Origin: an uncultured Roseibium sp.
GTDB taxonomy: Bacteria; Pseudomonadota; Alphaproteobacteria; Rhizobiales; Stappiaceae
Assembly (NCBI RefSeq): GCF_963669205.1
Contig: NZ_OY769915.1
Span: 4,438,001 to 4,502,000 of the forward strand
Direction: 5' to 3'
DNA: 64,000 nt
Positions within the stretch are counted from its first letter, which is position 1. Every line of letters starts with the position of its first letter. The translations under genes and the position numbers were made by a program. Below the pieces are notes generated by a model. The model saw only the letters and a list, made by a program, of their open reading frames with translations. It did no database searches and was not told the origin of the DNA. Shown in pieces: positions 43,690 through 52,892 of this stretch.

Positions 43690-44538
43690 TCACGCGGCGG
43701 CTACACTCTTCCCGATCACGCGGCTGATCGTGAGCTTTGCGGGTTGAAGACGGCCCTCGTCCGAAATCCAGCCCGGTTCACTGATCAGTTTCTCGCACAC
43801 GATCCCGAGCGTTGGAAAACTCAGCCCCATGGAATGGGCAAGCGCCACCCGGTCGCCGGGCTTCGGATTGAGACCGCAGCAGACCTCGCGCGTTCCCAAC
43901 TTAAGGTGATGAGCGATATCCCATTCCAAAACGACGCCGTTGTGCCGCGTGACCACCCAGCAATGCGCATCTTCGCAGCATCCGTTCTTTTCCTGCGGAA
44001 AGAAATAGCCGGTCAGGTAGCCTGCTTCAAAGCCTGCTGCCCGGAGGGACGCGATCAGATAAGTGTTGATGTCGACACAGGATCCTTCGGTGAGGCCGCA
44101 GGAGAGATACGGCACCTCGTCACAGCCATCGTTGAAACGGACGTCCGCATGCCCGTAACGGAATTTTTCGGCGCAGGAATTCACCAGCGCCTGGATCGCC
44201 GCGTGCCCGTCCGGCTGCGCCTCGGCAATGTTGATTGCGTCGAAGACAAGAGCTTCGGCTGCCTGCGTGAACTTGTTCCGATGCGGCGTGAAGATGCTGT
44301 CCGGGTAGCCGGGTCCGCCGTCCGCATAGCTGTACCGCACCTCGACAGGCAGCCCTGCGTCCGGTGTGATCACCGCGGCGATCTGCCCTGTCGTCGTCTC
44401 GCCGGTCAGTGTGTACTTCCCGCCTGTCACATCGAAGTGCACGGGCATCTGTTGCGGCGTCGGCAGACCGACGGGAACCAGCAGTTTCCGGCTTGCATCT
44501 TCATGCGGAGCGACAGTGACGGACACATGCGTCTTCAT
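43690..44538 (-). CDS. Transglutaminase-like cysteine peptidase family protein
   Basis: A 282-residue cytoplasmic protein. The transglutaminase core shows Cys in EGSCVDINTY, His in DAHCWVVT and Asp in LEWDIAHH, the expected catalytic triad. An extra Cys pair (NGCCEDAH) and 'GTREVCCGLNP' are notable and may bind metal. The N-terminal 130 residues resemble the beta domain of bacterial transglutaminase-like proteins. It converges with dddL with a 4-base gap and shares direction with the permease gene upstream. Function unknown beyond a protease/amidase fold. Confidence 0.85.
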   Translation of the reverse strand: MKTHVSVTVAPHEDASRKLLVPVGLPTPQQMPVHFDVTGGKYTLTGETTTGQIAAVITPDAGLPVEVRYSYADGGPGYPDSIFTPHRNKFTQAAEALVFDAINIAEAQPDGHAAIQALVNSCAEKFRYGHADVRFNDGCDEVPYLSCGLTEGSCVDINTYLIASLRAAGFEAGYLTGYFFPQEKNGCCEDAHCWVVTRHNGVVLEWDIAHHLKLGTREVCCGLNPKPGDRVALAHSMGLSFPTLGIVCEKLISEPGWISDEGRLQPAKLTISRVIGKSVAAA

Positions 44539-44548
44539 CGTGCAGTCC

Positions 44549-45664
44549 TCAGATTGCGAGCTGAAAAATCAGGCCGGACAGAACCGCTCCGGCAAAACCG
44601 AGCCCGAGATAAGTTGCAAAGACCTGCGGCTTGACCAGCGACCAGACGGCGGCCATGGCAGGGATCGAGCTAACCGCACCGGCGATCATGAAGGCCATGG
44701 CAGCCCCCGCACTCATTCCCTGTTCCATGAGGCCCGCCAGCAGCGGTGGCGCGACATAGCTGTTGAGATAGGCAGGCATGCCGACCAGAGCCGAGATCGC
44801 TATGGAGCCGATGCCCTCACCGCCGACAACACCAGCAATCAGGTTGGCTGGAACATAGGTGACAAGCGCGGCTTCAAGCACATAGGCAAGCGCCAGCCAT
44901 TTCACCAGGAAGAAGGCGTTTGCCTTGAGTTCGGAGCCAAATTTCTGCGCGCGCTCCGCCTCGCTCCAGAACTTCCAGACGGGACGGCCCGTCAGCGGGG
45001 ATGCGCCGCAACCGCATCCGCTTGCAGAAGAACCGATTTTGACCGGGTTGGAGAAAGCGCCTGTCTTCAGAAGCATGGAAACGAGAAAGCCGCCGAAGAG
45101 CCCGAGAGCAACGGCGAAGATCGCCTTGCCGATGGCAAATGACCAGCCGAGCGCACCGGCCGTGATCAGGAGCGTCGGCGGATCGATCAGCGGCGACGAG
45201 AGCCAGAACGCCATGATCGCCGACAGCGGCGCGCCGACGGCCAGCAATCCGGCGATGAAGGGAATGACCTCGCACGAGCAGAAGGGCGCCAGCCCGCCGA
45301 AGAGAGCAGCCAGCACGATGGCCTGCGTCTCCCGGCCCTCGAATGCGCGTGCCACGTAGGATTCGGCGCCCGCTGCCTTCAGCCACGCGATCAGGGCTAC
45401 GGCGAAGGCGATATAGGGCAGCGTGCCGAAGAAAGCCTTGACCGCGAAGGTGACGAATGGAACGAACTGCACCTGGTCAAGCAGCAGCACCAGCAATGGT
45501 CCGCCGATGACGATCGTCCAGGTCGAGAAGATGTACTGCCTGCCCGGAAACGACTTCCAGCTCCATCTCGGTTTCGGCGGCGCACCGCCGTCGGATTTCG
45601 GTCCGCAGCAACCAGTTGGGCCGCCGCCCTCGTCAAGTTCCAAACGATCAATCGTGTCCGACAT
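44549..45664 (-). CDS. Permease of the ArsP/DUF318 family
   Basis: A 371-residue inner-membrane protein with about ten hydrophobic segments. The conserved 'APFCSCEVIPFIAGLLAVGAP' is diagnostic for this permease family (PF03773), whose best known member ArsP exports trivalent organoarsenicals. A Cys-rich cytoplasmic loop (ASGCGCGASP) and an N-terminal GCCGPK could bind metalloid. It follows an ArsR regulator by 23 bases, supporting metal/metalloid-regulated efflux. Substrate unproven. Confidence 0.88.
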   Translation of the reverse strand: MSDTIDRLELDEGGGPTGCCGPKSDGGAPPKPRWSWKSFPGRQYIFSTWTIVIGGPLLVLLLDQVQFVPFVTFAVKAFFGTLPYIAFAVALIAWLKAAGAESYVARAFEGRETQAIVLAALFGGLAPFCSCEVIPFIAGLLAVGAPLSAIMAFWLSSPLIDPPTLLITAGALGWSFAIGKAIFAVALGLFGGFLVSMLLKTGAFSNPVKIGSSASGCGCGASPLTGRPVWKFWSEAERAQKFGSELKANAFFLVKWLALAYVLEAALVTYVPANLIAGVVGGEGIGSIAISALVGMPAYLNSYVAPPLLAGLMEQGMSAGAAMAFMIAGAVSSIPAMAAVWSLVKPQVFATYLGLGFAGAVLSGLIFQLAI

Positions 45665-45687
45665 CTGCCTAATCCTTGTCGCGGGCG

Positions 45688-45993
45688 CTAGCGGGCGCCT
45701 TCATCCACGCAGCATTCCTTCAGGATGTAACCGGCGAGCCCCTCCAGATGGTCGAACGCCGCACGGTTGACAACGGACCGGCCATCCTTTTCCTGAAGAA
45801 CCAGCCCGGCGGAAGACAGAAATTTCAGGTGGTGCGCAAGCGTCGACGCGGCCATGCCGGTCCGGGTCTGGATATCCCCGACGGTCAATCCGGTCCGGCC
45901 CGCCTTCACCAGCGTCAGCACCACCTGCAGCCGGGCTTCCGAGCCAAGCGCCGCGAACCCCTGTGCAACTTCTTCCAGATCCATCTTTCTCAT
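45688..45993 (-). CDS. ArsR/SmtB-family transcriptional repressor
   Basis: A 101-residue winged-helix protein: 'GLTVGDIQTRTGMAASTLAHHLKFLSSAGLV' is the DNA-binding helix-turn-helix and 'RSVVNRAAFDHLEGLAGYI' the C-terminal helix. A Cys pair close to the C-terminus (ECCVDEG) is the likely inducer site for arsenite or a similar ion. It is the first gene of the unit with the ArsP-like permease, and a perfect palindrome lies immediately upstream of its ATG. Confidence 0.92.
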   Translation of the reverse strand: MRKMDLEEVAQGFAALGSEARLQVVLTLVKAGRTGLTVGDIQTRTGMAASTLAHHLKFLSSAGLVLQEKDGRSVVNRAAFDHLEGLAGYILKECCVDEGAR

Positions 45994-45996
45994 CCA

Positions 45997-46020
45997 ATAT
46001 AACTATATTTCTAGTTATAT
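45997..46020. promoter_or_regulatory. ArsR operator palindrome
   Basis: ATATAACTA-N6-TAGTTATAT is a perfect 9+9 inverted repeat located 3 bases upstream of the arsR-like ATG. Its position leaves no room for a Shine-Dalgarno sequence, so the transcript may be leaderless and the operator overlaps the promoter. Confidence 0.8.
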
Positions 46021-46166
46021 AGTTTTAATAGACGTGTCAAGTGCCTCGCGCCGTGATCTTCGGGATCCCGTCACACGGCGGAATTGGCAAGCTGGATAGC
46101 AGGAGACGGCAAACCGGGCATCATCGGCATTCGGGCTGGATTCATGCGCAGCAACCGCGCACACGG

Positions 46167-47993
46167 CTACTCGATTTCGATGATAAATGACCGGACCCCG
46201 CCACTTTGACCTATGTCGTTCCACACAGGGGCGGGCTCAACGCTCGCCGACGGCCCGCCATAGGGAGCATTATTGTAAAAGATGGCGTGGTGCTCGCGGT
46301 TGGCATAATTGTCCGGGTTCGATCCCTTCCAGTTCGTATATGCGAGCGGCTCACCCGTGACCCAGACCCAACCGCCTGCAGGCTCGCGCGACCCGGGTTT
46401 CTGGTACAGTCCGATGTTCGGACCGATCGCCTCCGACAGCCTTGTGCCGACAGTCCCCTTGATCCACAAGCGGTCATCTCCCCGGATGAGGTCGTAGACA
46501 AAGTCGTTTTCCCGTCTCGAGGTAATCGTGACCAGATGGCCACCGGCACGTTCGGAAAGAGCCACAGCCTTGTCCCAGGCCATGTGGCTCCAATTCAGGA
46601 TCGCGATGTAGACACGTCCCTCGAAGAACCCGTAGATCACCTCCTTGCCGGCAAGGACATCAAGCGCCTTGATGAGCCGCTTGTCGCTTTCCACCTTGGC
46701 GATCAGGTCGGGATCGTACCGGCGCGCATCACGTGACGACACCACCGGCTGTTCGGATTTTTCCGTTCCCGAAAGCGACAGACCAAGGGCTTCGGCCGTG
46801 CCTTGCGAAACCACGCCAGTCGAGGGTATCCCGAGCGCCTGCTGATAGTTGGCGATGGCGCGCCGCGTTCGGCTGCCCATGACGCCGTCCACAGGACCGG
46901 CATTGTACCCCAGATCATTGAGCGCAGCCTGGACCTTTCTGTTGTCCTGCGAAGACAGGCCCAGCCGTGTTTCGATATCCTCGGCCGCGTCTTGTTCGAC
47001 AGCTTGCGGACCGAGGTCTGCGACCGCGACCCCTGCCCCGGCTGCAATCTGCTCGGCCTGGAGGGCTTCCTGCGCGGCCAGCGCCATCTCCCGCATCAAT
47101 CCGTTCGGGTAGCGTTCCAGGAAGATGTTCCAGGCGCGCAGGCTGTTGATGTCTGACGCGGCATCAAACAAGGCCTGTTCCTGCTGCAGCAGCAAGGCAT
47201 TGCCTGTCCCGCCTTCACCGAGTTTCAGGTAGATTTCATCCGTCAGATCGTTCGTGACCATGGGGATCTGGCGGTCGCCGGTGTCGACCTTCACGTCCCT
47301 GATCACCCGTTTCATCAAACTGAGAACTTCGAGGTTTTCGGTCGGGAAATGCCGCGCGAGCGCCAGGGCGAACGGGGAGTTCTCGCCTTTTCCGTCATAG
47401 GCCACTTGCCCGGGACTGGCGGAGAAGGTGATCATGCTGCCCTGAAACGAGCTTTGCAACGCCGCCAATCCCCTGTTGACCGCGGCCCGGGTCTCGGAAA
47501 AGTTCTCGGCATAGAAGCGATCTGCCAGGGGATTGTTGCGGCAGGCGTCCACGAACACGAGCGCAGCACGGGAGTTTCGCTCCAGCAGCCGTACGATCTT
47601 GTCGAGTTGCAGGGCCTCCCCGTCGATATCGAATTCGGACTGCAGCTCGGCATTCGTTCCGATCAGGTAGTTCCTGCCCTCGTATTGCATGCCATGCCCG
47701 GCGAAGTAGAACAGTGTGACGTCGGCATCGCTGGTGCGGCGCAGGAAGGCGGACAGTTCCCGACCGATCTGCTCGCGATTCAAATCGCTCCGCTGAGTGA
47801 CTTCGAACCCCAGTCCCGTGAGAGTTTCGGCGATCAGGATCGTATCGCGGATTGGATTTGCCAGCGGGGGCGCATGTTCGTAGTTCGAGTTACCGACAAG
47901 AAAGGCGACGCGTTTTTCAGCCCATGACGGTGTGGCAAGCACCAGAAAAAGAACAAACAAGAAGCGCAACTTGAAAATCCCAAAATGCAACAC
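46167..47993 (-). CDS. Caspase-like protease with peptidoglycan-binding and C-type lectin domains
   Basis: A 608-residue protein from GTG 47993; the start is uncertain (TTG 47969 or ATG 48101 are alternatives), but the signal peptide (LRFLFVLFLVLATPSWA) is common to all. The caspase domain (about 26-260) has H100 in FYFAGHGM and C151 in FVDACRNNP. A peptidoglycan_binding_1 domain (about 375-435, 'ALNDLGYNAGPVDGVMGSRT') and a C-terminal C-type-lectin-like domain (about 475-605, 'GGHLVTITSRRENDFV', 'WVWVTGEPLAYTNW') follow. It is probably a cell-wall-anchored secreted protease with a glycan-sensing tail. It stands alone. Confidence 0.9.
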   Translation of the reverse strand: MLHFGIFKLRFLFVLFLVLATPSWAEKRVAFLVGNSNYEHAPPLANPIRDTILIAETLTGLGFEVTQRSDLNREQIGRELSAFLRRTSDADVTLFYFAGHGMQYEGRNYLIGTNAELQSEFDIDGEALQLDKIVRLLERNSRAALVFVDACRNNPLADRFYAENFSETRAAVNRGLAALQSSFQGSMITFSASPGQVAYDGKGENSPFALALARHFPTENLEVLSLMKRVIRDVKVDTGDRQIPMVTNDLTDEIYLKLGEGGTGNALLLQQEQALFDAASDINSLRAWNIFLERYPNGLMREMALAAQEALQAEQIAAGAGVAVADLGPQAVEQDAAEDIETRLGLSSQDNRKVQAALNDLGYNAGPVDGVMGSRTRRAIANYQQALGIPSTGVVSQGTAEALGLSLSGTEKSEQPVVSSRDARRYDPDLIAKVESDKRLIKALDVLAGKEVIYGFFEGRVYIAILNWSHMAWDKAVALSERAGGHLVTITSRRENDFVYDLIRGDDRLWIKGTVGTRLSEAIGPNIGLYQKPGSREPAGGWVWVTGEPLAYTNWKGSNPDNYANREHHAIFYNNAPYGGPSASVEPAPVWNDIGQSGGVRSFIIEIE

Positions 47994-48218
47994 TCGCAAG
48001 CAGGATAGGGCGGGCTTGGAACAAAGGTCAATTTTTGACCGCCAATGGCTTCTGTTGAAAGTTCGGATCCGGCTGGTACTTGCACGGATCTGCAGGCGCA
48101 TTCGCGATCAGATGCGTTCCCTGGCACACCTGGACGACTTGCGACGGTGTTCCGCCGTCACGGCGCGCGGCTAGAGAGCCACCGTACCGGGCGCCCCACC
48201 GCCGCGGTTCACGCAGCT

Positions 48219-49247
48219 TTACTTCCGCGAAGACGCACGCGCCATGCTTTTGGAAAACCGGTTTCCACGCGTTTCGGATGGCAATTCGCCAAACAGCTTG
48301 TGGTAATACTTGCTGAACCGGCTCCACTCCCAGAAACCTTCTTCTGCCGCGATATCACCTATGCTGTCACGCAACCGTTCGCCGTCGAGAAGTTTTTGTC
48401 TCGCACTGTTGAGTCTCAGCACCCGAGCGTATGTCGCAGGACCCATATTGACGTTGTTCTTGAATACGTTCTCGAGAGTCCGCCTCGAACTCTGGGTGGT
48501 AAGCGATTTATAAGTGTCGGGAGCCAGACCGGGCTGCATGCGAATGAGCAGCGCATCGCGCGCCGATACGAACCTCTCGAACGAACGCGTCCTTCTCAGG
48601 ACATCAGGGTGGCGCGGGGACAGCCACTCGAAAGACAAAGCGTTTGCGAGGCTTGCGATTGCCAGATCGCCCAACACCTGCTTATGGCGCTTGTCCCTCA
48701 TCGCACTGGCGCATTCGATCAGCACTTGTGTGTCCTGCCGCAAGCGCGCCGTGAGGGGCGCCGATCTTATGAATTCGCTTCGACGTCCACGAGTCGCCAG
48801 CCAGTCCGCAACCTCGGGAATGAGAGCTTCGTGACTCAAAAGCGCTTCTGCGTCGACACCAAGCAGAGCCACTGCTTCTCCGGGGCGAAAAACCTCGAAA
48901 CAGTCTGCCATGGATGGAGAGATCCTCAGGATCTCCGACCCTACATCCGTTCCATCGACAATCAATGACGATCTGGATCCCAAACCGAAGGTGAACAAGA
49001 AGGAGTTTGGGGGAATGCTGCCGTCGATTTCAATAACATGGCTATGCTCTTCGACCAGAATCAACAGGCTGCCGAAGTCGAGCATTTGCACCTTTGTTCT
49101 GCATGGCCCGTCACCGAGTTGCGCCAGGTTGATGGCGCCGCCTCCTTGCTGAAGGAGTTCTAGACAGTCTTCGATATTGTTCGCCGTGTAGAGACTGAAA
49201 TTGGCGTTCTTTTCTATTGCTTGATCCGGCAGAAACCACCACGCCAT
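48219..49247 (-). CDS. AraC-family transcriptional regulator
   Basis: A 342-residue protein. The C-terminal ~100 residues are the AraC double helix-turn-helix: 'SRRTLENVFKNNVNMGPATY' (helix 3 region) and 'IGDIAAEEGFWEWSRFSKYY' (second HTH), closed by 'FGELPSE'. The N-terminal 220 residues are an AraC-like ligand domain of unknown specificity. It is transcribed toward the caspase-lectin gene but 225 bases away, so control of that gene is possible and unproven. Confidence 0.9.
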   Translation of the reverse strand: MAWWFLPDQAIEKNANFSLYTANNIEDCLELLQQGGGAINLAQLGDGPCRTKVQMLDFGSLLILVEEHSHVIEIDGSIPPNSFLFTFGLGSRSSLIVDGTDVGSEILRISPSMADCFEVFRPGEAVALLGVDAEALLSHEALIPEVADWLATRGRRSEFIRSAPLTARLRQDTQVLIECASAMRDKRHKQVLGDLAIASLANALSFEWLSPRHPDVLRRTRSFERFVSARDALLIRMQPGLAPDTYKSLTTQSSRRTLENVFKNNVNMGPATYARVLRLNSARQKLLDGERLRDSIGDIAAEEGFWEWSRFSKYYHKLFGELPSETRGNRFSKSMARASSRK

Positions 49248-49640
49248 TCGCCGTGCTCCTCCCTCATGGCGGCAATTTAATTTAGAACTAATTTATCATT
49301 ACTGTCGTTTTTAACAATCAAAGAACCAAACTTATCAAAAAATTATTTAATTATTGTTATTTTTACTGATACATAAAACTTCAAACGAGCTTCATAAGTA
49401 CTTGAATCATTGCCTGATCGCCTTTGTTTCCGCCTGTGATTCTGGCCAACTTTTACAGATGTGCAGTTGGCCAAAATCGCGGGCGAAACCCGTTGTGTCC
49501 ATGCTGGAATTCGACGGGCCGATACGCACGGGGTTCCGGCAGTGAGCAAGGAATGCTCCTCGGCCTGAACAACATGCGCCGGCGAAAAAGTACTTGGTTC
49601 CGAAACGTCCTGGCGCGGCGGGTTGCGGCCGGCGCCGTTC
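49248..49640. other. Intergenic region upstream of the AraC gene
   Basis: AT-rich between 49270 and 49390, then more GC-rich. No gene or clear operator was found. It includes the AraC promoter and the end of the oxidoreductase operon. Confidence 0.45.
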
Positions 49641-50450
49641 TTATGCCCCGGCCTGGACAGTCATCTGCTCAACCGCACGCACGAGCGTTTCTGCCTTGCG
49701 GTCATCCAGACCGTCAGGATGAGGGCGAGAGAACCGGCCGCTATCATTGTCGAAATACTGTCCGCTGGCAGAGGCAAATTCGTCGGAAAGCGCGGCACGC
49801 AACAGGACATCGACGCCGATGGAAAGATCGTTCCCGGCCACTCCGAAGCCTTCCTTGACCATCTTGCTGGCGAGCAGCGAGCCCGGATTGACCGCAACGA
49901 TCACAGGTCCACCCGCGCCGAGTCGCGCCGCAAGGTGCCGTGACCACATCGTCAGTCCGAGTTTGCTTTGTGCATAGGCGTCCATGGCAGACAGGCGTAC
50001 TTTGCCGGCAAGTGCCTCTGGATTGACCGGCGCCTGTGCCGCGGAGGACAGGTTGACCACCCTGCTGTCGGCATCCATCCCTGGCAGGAGACGGTTTGTC
50101 AGGAGAACGGGCGCCAGCAGGTTGACGACAAAGCGGATGTCGAGATCGTCTTCCGTCACTTCGGTTCGGCTGCGAAGGATACCGGCATTGTTGATCAGCA
50201 CGTCTAGCTTTGCATTCCGCGCGGCAACCTCGGCAGCGAGTCCTGCAACATCGTCGAGCTTTGAAAAGTCGGCCTGGAAGGTCTCCACCCCGCCGCTGCC
50301 GGCGATCGCCAGGACCGCGTCTCTGGCGGCGATGAGCTTTTGCGGGTTGCGCCCGTGCAGAAGCACTGTGTGTCCCCGTTCGCGCAGCGCTTTGGAGGTT
50401 TCGAGGCCGATCCCGTCTGTGGACCCCGTGACCAGTATCGTCTTGCTCAT
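49641..50450 (-). CDS. Short-chain dehydrogenase/reductase (SDR)
   Basis: A 269-residue SDR. NAD(P) motif TGSTDGIGLET near the N-terminus, NNAG at about residue 90, catalytic Ser in NLSSAAQ and Y-x3-K in DAYAQSKLGL. The 'Arg after the glycine motif' (HGRNP) suggests NADPH. Substrate unknown. It is downstream of the LLM oxidoreductase by 12 bases, forming an operon with it. Confidence 0.92.
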   Translation of the reverse strand: MSKTILVTGSTDGIGLETSKALRERGHTVLLHGRNPQKLIAARDAVLAIAGSGGVETFQADFSKLDDVAGLAAEVAARNAKLDVLINNAGILRSRTEVTEDDLDIRFVVNLLAPVLLTNRLLPGMDADSRVVNLSSAAQAPVNPEALAGKVRLSAMDAYAQSKLGLTMWSRHLAARLGAGGPVIVAVNPGSLLASKMVKEGFGVAGNDLSIGVDVLLRAALSDEFASASGQYFDNDSGRFSRPHPDGLDDRKAETLVRAVEQMTVQAGA

Positions 50451-50462
50451 GTCTGTGTTTCC

Positions 50463-51431
50463 TTATGCCGTGAAGTCGGTGATGACTTCGTCGGAAAGCC
50501 GTTTCAGCGTTGTTTCGATATTCGCCTCATTGAAGCGCAAATTGAGGGCAACGTGGTTGACGCCAATCGCTTCGAGCGCCTTCAGATAGGCACGCAGATG
50601 CTTGACGCCCAACCGGAAGCCCAGATGGATCGGACGCGGTGCAGAGTCCGGTTCCGCGGCAAGATCGACATAGAGCGGCTGCATGACCGGCTTGTCGCAG
50701 ACGTCAAGCGCCTTCACATTCCGCCGGTAGTCCCGGATGACCTGTTCCTGCGCCTGCATGTTGCGCGGGTAGGTCATCCAGCCATCGCCATTCGCAGCAA
50801 TCCAGTCCGGGGCTTGCTGGCTGCCGCCGGTGATCAGCATCGGCAATTTGCCGGCAGCCGGTTTCGGCAGCATGTCCATGCCGGGCTCCGGCGTGCCATG
50901 CGCATTGGTGAATTGCGGCCGGGTGTCGGCCACCTGCCTGATATAGGCGAAACTTTCCCGGAAACGCGTGCCCCTGTCTTCGAACGACATGTTCAGCGCG
51001 GGGTATTCTTCCGGCCGGTCCCCGGAGGCAACGCCGAGAAGAAGGCGGCCACCTGACAGCACGTCCGCGCTCGCAGCCGCCTTTGCAACATGTGCCGGAT
51101 GGCGCAACGGCAGAATGATGCTCGCGGCACCCAGGCCGATCCGATCCGTTCCTGCGGCAAGATAACCGAGATAGACAAACGGATCGTACATCTGCCCGGC
51201 ATCCCCGAAGGACGGCACATTGAAGGGCACGTCGCGCAGCCAGACGGACGAAAACCCGAGTTGTTCCGCAAGTTGGACGCGCTCAAGATGCCGCGCCATC
51301 TTCGGAACCGCTCCCATGCCGTAATTTTCCAGCGGCACGACCAGTCCGAGAGACAGCCGGTCTGGTTTGAAGACGGTGTTGTATGACCGGTTGATCTGTT
51401 CAAAACCGGTCCGATCCGGACGATTGAGCAT
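50463..51431 (-). CDS. Luciferase-like monooxygenase (LLM) class oxidoreductase
   Basis: A 322-residue protein counted from ATG 51431 (MLNRPDRTGFEQINRSYN); the frame is open upstream. It has the LLM barrel: 'LAEQLGFSSVWLRDVPF', 'TDRIGLGAASIILPLRHPA', 'ADVLSGGRLLLGVASGDRPEEY'. These enzymes use FMNH2 or F420 to oxidise small molecules; many alphaproteobacterial members are of unknown substrate. It is operonic with the SDR and the DUF1330 gene. Confidence 0.9.
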   Translation of the reverse strand: MLNRPDRTGFEQINRSYNTVFKPDRLSLGLVVPLENYGMGAVPKMARHLERVQLAEQLGFSSVWLRDVPFNVPSFGDAGQMYDPFVYLGYLAAGTDRIGLGAASIILPLRHPAHVAKAAASADVLSGGRLLLGVASGDRPEEYPALNMSFEDRGTRFRESFAYIRQVADTRPQFTNAHGTPEPGMDMLPKPAAGKLPMLITGGSQQAPDWIAANGDGWMTYPRNMQAQEQVIRDYRRNVKALDVCDKPVMQPLYVDLAAEPDSAPRPIHLGFRLGVKHLRAYLKALEAIGVNHVALNLRFNEANIETTLKRLSDEVITDFTA

Positions 51432-51545
51432 CTTGGCCTCACTGTGCTCCCGAAGTCCTGAACGCACGCGTTTGCCTCGAGATGAACCTTGACTGTAACC
51501 CGGCCGTCCCGCGTCATCGCGGGACGGTTTCACATTCCCCTGCCC

Positions 51546-51848
51546 TTATGCCAGGTCGTCTTTCCCTTCGATCAGGAAGTGAAAGCTATTCGACCCCTCC
51601 GTGCGGGCCTTCAGGTAGGGTGCATACTCCGCATCCTTCATGAAGTTCATCGCCGCTTCCCTGGATGGCCACTCGATCACGATGCGCAGCGCGGCTTCAT
51701 CCGTCGCCCCTTCAACCTGCTCGTGAGACGCGGTCCGCGCCAGGTATTTGCCGCCATGCTGGGCAACCAGCCTGTTCGCCGGACCGATATAGCCCGGAAT
51801 CCAGTCTTCCGCCGTAGGTGTCACGGCAAGCACGGAATAATATGCCAT
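51546..51848 (-). CDS. DUF1330-family small protein
   Basis: A 100-residue protein starting at ATG 51848 (MAYYSVLAVTPTAEDW). The ferredoxin-like dimeric alpha-beta fold of DUF1330 is indicated by 'GGKYLARTASHEQVEG', 'RIVIEWPSREAAMNFMKDAEY'. It probably acts as a small enzyme or binding protein in the same pathway as the SDR and LLM enzymes. It is the first gene next to the divergent LysR regulator. Confidence 0.88.
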   Translation of the reverse strand: MAYYSVLAVTPTAEDWIPGYIGPANRLVAQHGGKYLARTASHEQVEGATDEAALRIVIEWPSREAAMNFMKDAEYAPYLKARTEGSNSFHFLIEGKDDLA

Positions 51849-51934
51849 TTCAGTTGATCCTCGATTTGCCCGAACTGCGCGTCCCGCAGCCCTCACCGAC
51901 AGATAATGATCTTGAAATTCAACATAAACAGGAG

Positions 51935-51951
51935 ATTATGGAGTACATAAT
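51935..51951. promoter_or_regulatory. LysR-type operator
   Basis: ATTATG-N5-CATAAT is a perfect inverted repeat of the T-N11-A kind, located between the divergent DUF1330 and LysR genes, 22 bases from the lysR ATG. Confidence 0.65.
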
Positions 51952-51972
51952 TCGGATTTTGGATATAATAAG

Positions 51973-52881
51973 ATGGACACCGACAGCCTTCGGCTTTTTG
52001 TTCTGGCCGCGGAAAAACTGAACATCAGCGCAGCCGGACGCGAACTCGGCATGCCGCCTGCCGTCGCGAGCAACCGTCTGGCCAAACTGGAGCAAAGTCT
52101 CGGCTCGGATCTGATGCACCGCTCGACACGAAAAGTGGCGTTGTCCGTAGAAGGCGCCGAGTTTCTGCCCTTTGCCCGCGAGATCATCGCCCAGGAGGAT
52201 GCCGCAAGAGCGGCTCTTGGTCTTTCCAGCCCGCAGGTAAGCGGCATTCTGCGCTTTGCTGCCTCGAGCACATTTGCACAGCTCTACATTGTTCCGTTGT
52301 TGCCGGAATTCCTCGCCCGGTACCCGGAAATCAAACTCGACCTCAAACTCTCCGACACGCGATTTGACCTGATTGAAGGCAGCTATGATCTGGCGCTGCG
52401 CAACTCTGCGCTGGAAGACAGCAGCTTGAAATACCGCAAACTGGCAGACGACACCCGCATTCTGTGTGCGTCACCTGACTATCTGGCCCGTCACGGACAC
52501 CCGGCAATGCCGGCAGATCTCCTGGATCACCAGCTCATCGCCTTCCAGGACCTGACGCCAAAACCCCTGATCGGACCGGGCCCAGCAGCAGAATACTTCG
52601 ACCCGCGTGCTTCCGCGAGCCGTCTGGTCATGGACGACGGCCGCTCGTTGAAACTGGCGACAATCGCAGGCGCCGGCATTTCAATGAACTCGCTCTGGAA
52701 CACGCATGCCGACCTGAAATCCGGAACATTGGTCAGGGTCCTGCCCGATTTCGTGGTGGACGACCAGTCGGTACTCTGGCTCGTCTACCCGAAATCGAAC
52801 GTTCTGACGGCGAAGGTCAGGGTCTTCATCGATTTCCTGCTCGAAAAGATCGGCAAGACGCCTGCATGGATCGCCGACTGA
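51973..52881 (+). CDS. LysR-family transcriptional regulator
   Basis: A 302-residue regulator. The winged HTH is at residues 1-60 ('FVLAAEKLNISAAGRELGMP', 'RLAKLEQSLGSDLMHRSTR'), followed by the ligand-binding domain (about 90-295). It is divergent from the DUF1330-LLM-SDR operon and a LysR-type box lies between them, so it most likely controls that operon and itself. Confidence 0.93.
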   Translation: MDTDSLRLFVLAAEKLNISAAGRELGMPPAVASNRLAKLEQSLGSDLMHRSTRKVALSVEGAEFLPFAREIIAQEDAARAALGLSSPQVSGILRFAASSTFAQLYIVPLLPEFLARYPEIKLDLKLSDTRFDLIEGSYDLALRNSALEDSSLKYRKLADDTRILCASPDYLARHGHPAMPADLLDHQLIAFQDLTPKPLIGPGPAAEYFDPRASASRLVMDDGRSLKLATIAGAGISMNSLWNTHADLKSGTLVRVLPDFVVDDQSVLWLVYPKSNVLTAKVRVFIDFLLEKIGKTPAWIAD

Positions 52882-52892
52882 CGCGGACGCCC

